Part shown: piece after piece, positions 6,923 through 14,263 of the stretch
Numbering within the stretch: the stretch's first letter is position 1
Layout of the letters: each line of letters begins with the position of its first letter
Source: a virus
Virus record (IMG/VR): IMGVR_UViG_3300031510_000921
Location: 1-21,184 of that record
DNA length: 21,184 nucleotides
Strand: one strand, 5' to 3'
The notes under the pieces: generated by a model
Database searches by the model: none
Seen by the model: the letters and a program-made list of their open reading frames with translations, nothing else
Told to the model about the DNA's origin: nothing
Program-made: the position numbers and the translations under genes

Positions 6923-8208
6923 TGTTATATGACGCTCTTATAACTTCACTACCAGGAATGGATAAAAGTAAACCTGCACCTGGTCCTTCTTTTTTAAAAG
7001 GATATTTAGAGACACAAGGATTTAAAATCAAAGTTATAGATGGCAATCAGTTAGATACTTTAGATAATATTCATAAAGAAATTGCAAAATATGATTTCAG
7101 ATGGCTAGGTATATCTGTATTCTCTTATGAACAAAAAGATGACGCCTTAAAATTAGGTGAAAGATATGAAAATGTATTGTATGGTGGATCAGGTGTAGAT
7201 ATAGCATGGCCATCAAAATATTATATTACAGGAGAAGGAGAGTACGCCTTTGTAGAATTTTTAAATAACAATTTTGATTATCCTGGCATTAACGGAAAAC
7301 AACCAAAACAAATAGAAGACATAGAGTCATTACCACCACCTGATTATTCAGACGTAATACAACAACATAACTATCGTAAATTTGTAATATCTGGTTCTAG
7401 AGGTTGCGTTAGAAATTGTACCTTTTGTGATGTTGCAAGTATATGGCCTAAATTTAGATGGAAGACAGGTAAGAAGATAGCAGACGAAATGCACCACGTA
7501 TCAGAAACTACAGGTGGAAACAAAATACATTTTTCAGACTCTTTAGTTAACGGATCAATGAAACACTTTAGGGATTTGTGTGCTGAGTTAGCTACTAGAC
7601 CTAAAAAGATTAAATGGGAAGGACAGTTTATCGTTAGAGCAGAAAAAACTTTCTCTAAACAGGACTTTGATAACTTAGCCAACTCTGGTTGTAATGGTTT
7701 AGAAATGGGTATAGAGGCAGGTAATGAAGAAGTTAGAGATCATATGAAAAAGAAGTTTACCAATGAAGACATAAAATACTTTGTAACTAATTTAGGTGAA
7801 CGAAATATTACAATGAAGTTTTTACTTATTGTAGGTTATCCTACGGAAACGGAAAAAATGTTTGAAGATACTCTACAACTAATAAGAGACTATGCAAAGT
7901 ATTCACATTTAATAAGTATATCACACCATGTTATGATGACCTTTAAAAATACACCATTAGACTTTGAACATAGAGAGTTGTTTGATAGTGAGTTTGGTTT
8001 TAAATGGAAGAATAAAAATTCAGACTTTGATATAAGATTTCAAAGATTTATAAAAGTATATGAGTTAGGCAATGAATTAGGTTATAATTTCCAACAACAT
8101 TGTATTGATAAGATAGAGAGATACAAATCCGACAAACTTAATGAAAAAAGAAAGTCTATAGGATTTGCACACCCTAAAGCAAAGAAAACTTTACACGTTC
8201 AAAGTTAA
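6922..8208 (+). CDS. Radical SAM enzyme with B12-binding-type N-terminal region
   Basis: A 428-residue protein. The N-terminal 140 residues have the Rossmann-like layout of the B12-binding domain of class B radical SAM enzymes (GPSFLKGYLETQGFKIKVID, then LGISVFS, and YYITGEGE at 100-107). The lower-axial-ligand motif DxHxxG is not seen, so cobalamin binding, if any, would be base-off as in many of these enzymes. Cys162, Cys166 and Cys169 in GCVRNCTFCD form the cluster motif. IHFSDSLVNGS, LEMGIEAGNEEVRDHM and LLIVGYPTET are typical core strands. Its neighbour is a 2OG oxygenase, so the two may modify the same substrate (inference). Its stop overlaps that of the convergent receptor gene. Confidence 0.85.
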   Translation: MLYDALITSLPGMDKSKPAPGPSFLKGYLETQGFKIKVIDGNQLDTLDNIHKEIAKYDFRWLGISVFSYEQKDDALKLGERYENVLYGGSGVDIAWPSKYYITGEGEYAFVEFLNNNFDYPGINGKQPKQIEDIESLPPPDYSDVIQQHNYRKFVISGSRGCVRNCTFCDVASIWPKFRWKTGKKIADEMHHVSETTGGNKIHFSDSLVNGSMKHFRDLCAELATRPKKIKWEGQFIVRAEKTFSKQDFDNLANSGCNGLEMGIEAGNEEVRDHMKKKFTNEDIKYFVTNLGERNITMKFLLIVGYPTETEKMFEDTLQLIRDYAKYSHLISISHHVMMTFKNTPLDFEHRELFDSEFGFKWKNKNSDFDIRFQRFIKVYELGNELGYNFQQHCIDKIERYKSDKLNEKRKSIGFAHPKAKKTLHVQS

Positions 8209-9989
8209 AAGTTCTTTTTTATTCCAAAGTTAAAGTTTCTACCATCTTGGTTATAACCATCTGGTCTTTCATAGTTTTCATCAAAAGCATTATTAAGTTT
8301 AGAGTATATTAAATAATCTCCAATATATTTTGAAACACCAAAGTCTACTGTTGTAACCTCTGATTTAGGAATAGTAGCATAAGTCACACTATCTATATCT
8401 AAATGTTCTCCATAATAATTTATATTAGATGTTAAATTATAACCTTTGTACTCTGTATAGATACTTGTATTATTAATCCATTTTGGTTTTCTAGTTAAAG
8501 ATGTTCCGTTACTTCCTTCAGAAACTATCCAACTTGTATTATTCTTTATGATAAAATTGTTTATATCATAAGTCAATCCCATTTCAGCACCATGACGAGT
8601 AGATGTACCACTAATATTTTTTATCGTACTGTCTTGGTAGTTTAAAAGATTTTCTATATCAATTTGAAAAATAGCTATATCAATTGATTTAAGATTAGTT
8701 TCTTCAAAATGTTTTTTATATCCTATTTCGTAAGATTTACTTTCTTCAGGTTTTGCATTTTCATTACCTGAAAATCCGTAACCACTTGTACCATACATTT
8801 CATATAACGTAGGTGCTTTATGACCTGTAGATATAGAACCTCTTATGCCGTTATGTTCAAAACCATATCTATGATTAGTAAAACTACCAAATCTTGATTG
8901 ATCATCATATCTAATACCATAAGTTAAAAAAGTATCATTAATTAAATAGTCAATTGTTCCACTGTAACCATGTAAGTGACTTTTTTTATTAACACTTGGA
9001 ACATAAGAACCAATGTTAGTGTTGAAATTAACATCTGTTATTTCATGGTCAAAGCCTGAAGTAAATGATAGATTGTCATTAACAGATTTTGTATTGTCTA
9101 CATGAAAAGTTTTTACATTACTTTCATATAGGTCAGTGTCGCCAGATTTAAGATATGATCTTTTATGATCACTATTATTAAATGTAAAGTGAGTATCTTT
9201 ATCAAAGTAATTAATTTGTTGGTTTTTAAAATTCCACTCACTAGTGTAAGCTAAGTTATCAGAACCAGAATTATCTAAACTAGAATCATTTTGTTTGTCT
9301 ATAAAAATGGTACCTAAAGTATAACCATTATCTAAAGTAGTTTCTGTATTAAGAAAGTAACTTCTATTATCATAAGGGTCTTTTTCCGCACCTTGAGGAT
9401 AAACAGAGATACCATCACTAGTCTCGTCTTCAATTCTAAAGTCTAATATAGTTTTGTGTTCTTCAAGGAATGTTCCTAATTTTATTGTTTTGTTCCATGT
9501 GTTATGAGAACCATAATCTAATGAAATTGAATTTTCATCACTAGCACAGGTTTTCATATTGATAACACCACCAATAGCTTCAGCACCATAAACTGTTCCC
9601 ATAGGACCTTTTATGATTTCTATAGCACAAGTGCCTAATGTTCCGTGTTGTCCGATATCATCTGTACCACCGGTAGTTGATCTATCTTTTATTCCGATAC
9701 CATTTAATGTTATTAATGTATGATCTGAATCTGTTCCTCTGGTAAATGTAGAAGACAGTTGATTTTTAGGACCTGAAGTTACAATATTAAGTGAAGTACT
9801 TTCATTTAAATTTTCAGGACCAATAATGTCATACGAATATGTTTTGTGTTGATGGTCGCTAGCAGTCCTTAATCCATGAATATGGAGGGTGACGACCAAG
9901 TTGCCATCATCGTCATAGTATGATGGTTTTTCCTCATGTGCTAACGCAACGGTAGAGAAAAGAAGTATTGATAATAGTATTTTATACAT
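8205..9989 (-). CDS. BtuB-like TonB-dependent outer-membrane receptor
   Basis: A 594-residue protein from the ATG at 9989, which gives a short signal peptide (MYKILLSILLFSTVALA, then HEEK). An in-frame ATG at 10010 would add seven residues, but 9989 has a GGAAAA site. NLVVT at 30-34 fits a TonB box (DTLVVT in E. coli BtuB). The plug is well formed: STFTRGTDSDHTLITLNG near 80-97 and IKGPMGTVYGAEAIGGVINM near 126-145, both close to BtuB. The end, LNNAFDENYERPDGYNQDGR and a terminal Phe, is the classic last strands of the barrel and BamA signal. Length matches BtuB (614). It looks intact. The ligand could be cobalamin or another chelate; His-rich residues after the TonB box leave a metal possible. 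It would need host TonB-ExbBD. Confidence 0.9.
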   Translation of the reverse strand: MYKILLSILLFSTVALAHEEKPSYYDDDGNLVVTLHIHGLRTASDHQHKTYSYDIIGPENLNESTSLNIVTSGPKNQLSSTFTRGTDSDHTLITLNGIGIKDRSTTGGTDDIGQHGTLGTCAIEIIKGPMGTVYGAEAIGGVINMKTCASDENSISLDYGSHNTWNKTIKLGTFLEEHKTILDFRIEDETSDGISVYPQGAEKDPYDNRSYFLNTETTLDNGYTLGTIFIDKQNDSSLDNSGSDNLAYTSEWNFKNQQINYFDKDTHFTFNNSDHKRSYLKSGDTDLYESNVKTFHVDNTKSVNDNLSFTSGFDHEITDVNFNTNIGSYVPSVNKKSHLHGYSGTIDYLINDTFLTYGIRYDDQSRFGSFTNHRYGFEHNGIRGSISTGHKAPTLYEMYGTSGYGFSGNENAKPEESKSYEIGYKKHFEETNLKSIDIAIFQIDIENLLNYQDSTIKNISGTSTRHGAEMGLTYDINNFIIKNNTSWIVSEGSNGTSLTRKPKWINNTSIYTEYKGYNLTSNINYYGEHLDIDSVTYATIPKSEVTTVDFGVSKYIGDYLIYSKLNNAFDENYERPDGYNQDGRNFNFGIKKNF

Positions 9990-10342
9990 AGTTTTCCAAT
10001 TATTACACATATTAAAGTTGAAACCAGTAAATTAAAATCAAATGGTATAGCCATAATATACGTTGTTAATAAATCGCCACCTGATTTATACCAGACAGCA
10101 TAGTTAATAAGAACATGCCATGTCATTACACCTACAAAAGTAGCATAGATTTCATTTTTAATAAATTTACTCGCAAGAACGAATAAGCACATACACCCAT
10201 AAACAGGTATCATTAAAGAATGAAAGCCGATGAAAATATCCTTTATTAACAGAAAAGTCATTGGTAAAAGATATTGTATATAACGATTATTTGTAAGACT
10301 AGGTAATAATATAGCAATAGCAAATAAAGGTGTCACATTCAT
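9941..10342 (-). CDS. Small polytopic membrane protein, DUF6580-like
   Basis: A 133-residue hydrophobic protein with about four membrane segments. The order NVTPLFAIAIL, a hydrophobic helix, then IKDIFIGFHSLMIPVYG, HVLINYAVWYKSGGDLLTTYIMAIPF and a last helix follows the pattern I know for DUF6580 membrane proteins (N.TP..A.A, S/KD.F.GFH, TN.GVW, Y..AIPF). Usual members are 160-190 residues and carry one more N-terminal helix; this copy starts at the TP motif, but the late promoter 8 nt upstream leaves no room for a longer start, so it is a short form. Its end overlaps the receptor gene by 49 nt, so the two are translated together. It may be an inner-membrane partner of the receptor, for example a transport component (inference). 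Confidence 0.7.
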   Translation of the reverse strand: MNVTPLFAIAILLPSLTNNRYIQYLLPMTFLLIKDIFIGFHSLMIPVYGCMCLFVLASKFIKNEIYATFVGVMTWHVLINYAVWYKSGGDLLTTYIMAIPFDFNLLVSTLICVIIGKLCIKYYYQYFFSLPLR

Positions 10343-10350
10343 ATTGTATC

Positions 10351-10358
10351 TATTTATA
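10351..10358 (-). promoter_or_regulatory. T4-type late promoter, minus strand (TATAAATA)
   Basis: Exact TATAAATA on the minus strand, 8 nt before the ATG at 10342. A start about 6 nt downstream would leave a leader of roughly 3 nt. It should drive the membrane protein and the TonB-dependent receptor. No riboswitch-sized leader fits in front of these genes. Confidence 0.75.
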
Positions 10359-10392
10359 CACTATTTTAAATTAAAAGGCAACCTTGAGGTCA

Positions 10393-10400
10393 TATAAATA
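10393..10400 (+). promoter_or_regulatory. T4-type late promoter, plus strand (TATAAATA)
   Basis: Exact TATAAATA followed by ACTGT and the ATG at 10406. With the usual T4 spacing the transcript would start at the A of this ATG, giving a leaderless mRNA. No Shine-Dalgarno sequence lies between promoter and start. Confidence 0.75.
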
Positions 10401-10405
10401 ACTGT

Positions 10406-10747
10406 ATGGCTGGAATAGCAAACTTAACTATAGACCAAGGGTCTAATTTTACATACGATTTAGAAGTAACTAATAGTGATGGTACAGATTTTGATCTTAC
10501 TGGATTTACGATGGTTGCTAAAATGTCTAAAGGTTATTCCTCTACATATCCTAGAACAGTTTTTACATGTTCAGTATCACAACCAACCGAGGGTGTCGTT
10601 ACTATAAGTTTAACTGCTGATCAAACGAAAGCTTTAAAGGCAGGTCGTCACGTATTTGACGTAGTTGCTACTCATTCGGATAGTACTGTAACTCGTTTAC
10701 TAGAGGGAATTGTTATTGTAACTCCCTCTGTAGTTCTTTCTTTTTAA
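10406..10747 (+). CDS. Small virion-type beta-sandwich protein (baseplate/BppU N-terminal-like)
   Basis: A 113-residue protein without signal peptide. The pattern IDQGSNFTYDLEVT, DLTGFTMVAKM, a middle strand, GVVTISLTADQTKAL and GRHVFDVVATHSDSTVTRLLEGI is that of small phage structural proteins resembling the N-terminal domain of BppU-like baseplate proteins. These are all-beta adaptor modules. It lies alone on the plus strand between two minus-strand units and ends on overlapping stop codons with the convergent gene. A role as a tail, neck or decoration protein is likely by similarity; its exact place in the particle cannot be told. Confidence 0.65.
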   Translation: MAGIANLTIDQGSNFTYDLEVTNSDGTDFDLTGFTMVAKMSKGYSSTYPRTVFTCSVSQPTEGVVTISLTADQTKALKAGRHVFDVVATHSDSTVTRLLEGIVIVTPSVVLSF

Positions 10748-12120
10748 GATTTAACAGGAGTTTTATTATACTCAAACGTTGCTTTGTTATCGCCTTTTTG
10801 TGCTAGACCAAAACCAGCTTTAGTCATAAATTGAAGTAACATATTCCAATTTAAACCAGATATATCGTCAAAAACCCAAATTGTTTGATCGGCTTTTCTT
10901 TCATTGAAGAAAACAGCTTCTTTTATTACACTAGCAGTATCGTGAGGACCATCAAAGTGTATCATTTCATATTTGTCTAACATGATTTTATTTTCTTCGT
11001 AGATAGGAAAACCATCTTTGAATCTATTCATAAACTCTGTATCTTCTAAATTAATTAAATGAAACTCTGGATAATATTGAGCAAAGTTACCTAGTGCTTT
11101 TTGTCTCATTTTATTATCATAGTTGAATTTTTTTAAAACACCTTCGGAAGCTGCATAGTCAATATTACCATATGGATCTACACCTAAATGATTAGCTCTA
11201 ACAGTTGGGTGATAATGTCTGTATGCGTCCATAATAGTTTTACTTCCTAAACCTAATCTAACACCAATCTCCATACTTACACCTATAGGATTTCTTAACA
11301 TTTTTACAGCTGTAGCTAAACTTCCATACTCTATACTATCGCCAGTGAAAATATCTCCTTCATTTACTTCTAATGAATACTTTCCAGTTACAGGATCAAT
11401 ACCTGGTGCTGTTCTAGCAACATCTTTAGCAGTTTTATCAAAAGGTTCTTCAACTGTCATAGTACCTGTCATTGGTGTCATTGGTGCCTGCTCTACAGCA
11501 AACATATCAACACCTTTATTAATTTGACCTACTGTGAAAGTACTATCACCTGTATGATCACAACGTATTGTTGTATCTGCCCATAATTCAAAACCTAGAT
11601 TGCCTGCTTTTCTACAGAAATCAACATCTTCGGATATTGTATTAGAATGATCAAGTGCTGAGTGATAAGTGAATTGAGGATAACCTACATCTTTTAAAAC
11701 TTTTCCTTTTATAAGAACACAACCTAAACCACAAGCTGCAATTTTTATAAACGGAGTATCTTTACATTCTTCAAAAGTTATACGTTCATTTCCACCACCC
11801 TCTGGTCTTTTTTTATAAATTTCTAGTTTATGAGTGCCTTGTATTCTTTGAATATAAAGACCTGATACCATATCTTTGTCATGTTTGATCATTTTCTCTA
11901 ACGTATCTGAAGCAAAAGATATATCACTATCTACAGAAAACAAATAATCATAATGTTGACCCCATTCAGCAATTAAATTTCTTATTTGATCTACTTGATA
12001 ACCAAAAAAGAATTGAAATTCAGTTGTATATCCTTCTGGTACTTTTAAATCATAAATTGCTTTGAACGTTGATGGTTCAATAAACTTGTTTGTTGGTATT
12101 GCTATCAGTATTTTTTTCAT
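10744..12120 (-). CDS. GT-A glycosyltransferase-like domain fused to a methyltransferase-like domain
   Basis: A 458-residue protein with two domains. Residues 1-200 are GT-A-like: KILIAIPTNK at the first strand, YDYLFSVDSDISF at 57-69 with the metal-binding Asp64-x-Asp66, ACGLGCVLIKGKVL at 129-142 and SEDVDFCRKAG at 163-173. Residues 270-440 look like a Methyltransf_24/TylF-type SAM methyltransferase: SMEIGVRLGLGSKTI at 282-296, HLGVDPYG at 311-318, IHFDGPHD at 387-394 and WVFDDI at 415-420. A linker with a TPMTGTMTVEEP stretch joins them. One chain could thus transfer a sugar and methylate the product, or the donor. The ATG overlaps the upstream stop as ATGA. The assignment of the second half is from motif shape only. 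Confidence 0.75.
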   Translation of the reverse strand: MKKILIAIPTNKFIEPSTFKAIYDLKVPEGYTTEFQFFFGYQVDQIRNLIAEWGQHYDYLFSVDSDISFASDTLEKMIKHDKDMVSGLYIQRIQGTHKLEIYKKRPEGGGNERITFEECKDTPFIKIAACGLGCVLIKGKVLKDVGYPQFTYHSALDHSNTISEDVDFCRKAGNLGFELWADTTIRCDHTGDSTFTVGQINKGVDMFAVEQAPMTPMTGTMTVEEPFDKTAKDVARTAPGIDPVTGKYSLEVNEGDIFTGDSIEYGSLATAVKMLRNPIGVSMEIGVRLGLGSKTIMDAYRHYHPTVRANHLGVDPYGNIDYAASEGVLKKFNYDNKMRQKALGNFAQYYPEFHLINLEDTEFMNRFKDGFPIYEENKIMLDKYEMIHFDGPHDTASVIKEAVFFNERKADQTIWVFDDISGLNWNMLLQFMTKAGFGLAQKGDNKATFEYNKTPVKS

Positions 12121-14147
12121 TGTGTTATTATCCTATTTGCGTTTTTTGTTTGTTCGTTAGAGTTAATTTTATAGTCGTTTAGTGGATTTATATCGTTATA
12201 GTTATACACTACATCTGATACTACTTTTACCTTGTCGGGATCACACTGCTCAATGAGTGTATAAAATATAGAACCATCGCCACCAGCTTTGTACCAATTT
12301 TTGTTTTCGTCTTGGAAGTTACTATAATCTACGCCATCTAAAAGTTTTGCTTTGAAAGTTCTTAAATGTGTGTATGGCATATTCCAATTAAATTTATATT
12401 CTCTGTATTTCTTTTGTTTTTTTATTTCATCTGGATAAGGTTGTGCTACTAAAGGTATTTTATCTACCATAGACCAACATGACCCATAAGAAAATTCTGT
12501 AGTGCCGTCATAAAGATTATTATAAAAGTGAAGTATCTGATTGTTATTAACTAGAGAGTCATCGCCATCTAGGAACATTACTATATCATCTTTATCACAA
12601 TATTTCTTTATAGATTCTATTTGATTACAAACAGCACCTTTGTTTACTTCATTTCTAATTACTTTAATATTTTCACTTTCATATTGTTTTGCAATTGAAT
12701 ATGTATTATCAGTGGAACAATCATCAATTACTACCATTAAGTAGTTATCATAATCTTGTGTTACAACTGATCTAATACAGTTCTCTATATAGTTAGCCGA
12801 ATTATAAGTCGGTGAGATTATAACTATTCTTTGTTCTTTTTTTCTAGGTAAATAATTTTCTTCTTCATTTGTAAATCTTCTACCAAATACCGTTCTATGT
12901 CTGGAGTTTATATAACTTACCTTTCTATATTCTTCTTTAGATAAGTAATCTCCTAATTTATAAAGTATATGTTGTTTCCATTGTAAAGCTACTGAATCCC
13001 AACCAACAATACCTTTTATAAGATTACAAGCATATTGTTTTTGTTGATGTAAATATCTATTATGATGAGACATCAAAACTGCATTGACAAATTTTTCTAC
13101 TTGATGTGGTTGATTAATAAATTGAAATAAATTGTTTGGTTCAATTGCATAATCTATAAGATAACAAGCTTCTTGTACTGCTGTTTCTTCTAAAGCACCA
13201 AAACGTGTGGCGATTACAGGAGTATTATATGCTAATGCTTCTAAAGTTGATATGCCAAATGTTTCAGGAAAGGCACCTGGAAATAATTTAAAACTTGCTC
13301 TTTCTAATATTTCTGCTATTTCTGATTGTTTAATAATACCTGTAAATTCTATACCAAGCATTTTGTTTTTAGGATCACTAGACATTTTAGTCCATTCTTC
13401 TCCTTGAGCATCCATCTTTTTGCCTGGAAAAACATAAAATCCACCAATGCATATTAATTTTGCCTCTGGTATCTTTGCCTTAATTTTTGGCCATATATCG
13501 TTAACTAGAGGTGCCATACCTTTCGTGAAAGCTGCATTAAAAACGTATAGATGAGGATCTTTTTTTCTTATGTCAACATCATTTTTATAAGTTACTATAC
13601 CATTTCTAGTTTGAAAGAATTTCTTTTTTAAAACTTCAAAATTTCTTCTTTTACCATGATCACAGTTAGTTACATAAGTTGAGTGAAAATCAGATAGAGT
13701 AAATACTTCATCTATATGTCCACCTACAACCAAGTCTTCCAAATAAATATCTCCGTTTGCAAACGTATCGTGCATCCATACTATTTTATGTTTTGCATAA
13801 TTTTTTATTGCAGAATATCTTTGAGGATTGTATTGAGCAAACTGATTATACATGTTAGGTGTTAAGAAAGGAATTATTGTTCTTAATGATATTACAACAT
13901 CAAATTTAAAATCACTCTTATAATCAAGTATAGAGTTGTCTAGATATTGAACACCATCATAGTTTCCTTCTTTTGCAAGATTAGGATCTTTTGAACAGTT
14001 ATTGAAGATTGTTACTTTAAAACCTAGTTTGGCAAGGTTTTTAGCCATTAATATTGTCGCTGATTCGGATCCACCGAGACCTCTTTTCTTTAAAGTATCT
14101 CCATCGTATGGTAACCCTATTATATCTAAAAATGCTATGGTTGTCAT
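12117..14147 (-). CDS. Two-domain glycosyltransferase (GT4 plus GT2)
   Basis: A 676-residue protein. Residues 1-400 form a GT-B, family 4-like enzyme: RGLGGSESATILMAKNLAKLG at the N-terminal glycine loop (22-42), IVWMHDTFANGD at 122-133, KAKIPEAKLICIGG at 223-236, and the donor-binding FPETFGISTLEALAYNTPVIA at 293-313. Residues 440-676 form a GT-A, family 2-like enzyme: ISPTYNSANYI at 444-454, VVIDDCSTDNT at 472-482 and MFLDGDDS at 524-531 with the DxD metal site. Two transferases in one chain suggest addition of two successive sugars. It is first in a two-gene minus-strand unit behind a late promoter. The acceptor, whether a phage glycan, a protein or host envelope, is not visible. Confidence 0.88.
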   Translation of the reverse strand: MTTIAFLDIIGLPYDGDTLKKRGLGGSESATILMAKNLAKLGFKVTIFNNCSKDPNLAKEGNYDGVQYLDNSILDYKSDFKFDVVISLRTIIPFLTPNMYNQFAQYNPQRYSAIKNYAKHKIVWMHDTFANGDIYLEDLVVGGHIDEVFTLSDFHSTYVTNCDHGKRRNFEVLKKKFFQTRNGIVTYKNDVDIRKKDPHLYVFNAAFTKGMAPLVNDIWPKIKAKIPEAKLICIGGFYVFPGKKMDAQGEEWTKMSSDPKNKMLGIEFTGIIKQSEIAEILERASFKLFPGAFPETFGISTLEALAYNTPVIATRFGALEETAVQEACYLIDYAIEPNNLFQFINQPHQVEKFVNAVLMSHHNRYLHQQKQYACNLIKGIVGWDSVALQWKQHILYKLGDYLSKEEYRKVSYINSRHRTVFGRRFTNEEENYLPRKKEQRIVIISPTYNSANYIENCIRSVVTQDYDNYLMVVIDDCSTDNTYSIAKQYESENIKVIRNEVNKGAVCNQIESIKKYCDKDDIVMFLDGDDSLVNNNQILHFYNNLYDGTTEFSYGSCWSMVDKIPLVAQPYPDEIKKQKKYREYKFNWNMPYTHLRTFKAKLLDGVDYSNFQDENKNWYKAGGDGSIFYTLIEQCDPDKVKVVSDVVYNYNDINPLNDYKINSNEQTKNANRIITQ

Positions 14148-14185
14148 ATTATTAGTATCAATTTTATTTTTAATTCACTACAGTT

Positions 14186-14193
14186 TATTTATA
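14186..14193 (-). promoter_or_regulatory. T4-type late promoter, minus strand (TATAAATA)
   Basis: Exact TATAAATA on the minus strand, overlapping its plus-strand twin by four bases inside the 12-bp perfect palindrome 14186-14197. It leaves a leader of about 33 nt before the glycosyltransferase ATG at 14147. Confidence 0.7.
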
Positions 14194-14197
14194 AATA
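14190..14197 (+). promoter_or_regulatory. T4-type late promoter, plus strand (TATAAATA)
   Basis: Exact TATAAATA on the plus strand for the fibre genes from 14264. The predicted leader is about 60 nt with an AGGGG site at 14244-14248, rather far (15 nt) from the ATG. Apart from these promoters and a weak TGTC/GACA inverted repeat near 14223-14238, I see nothing else in 14148-14263. Confidence 0.7.
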
Positions 14198-14263
14198 TAC
14201 AGTAACACAAAAACAAATAAATGTCAATGCTTGGACATATATGAGGGGAAATAGTATCGCACA

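Noticed and set aside
10343-10405. Search for a cobalamin riboswitch in front of the BtuB-like unit
   Set aside because: The gap is 63 nt and is filled by two divergent late promoters; the minus-strand leader would be only a few bases.
14002-14205. Plus-strand open frame overlapping the start of the glycosyltransferase gene
   Set aside because: It is antisense to conserved coding sequence and lacks a ribosome site and recognisable content.
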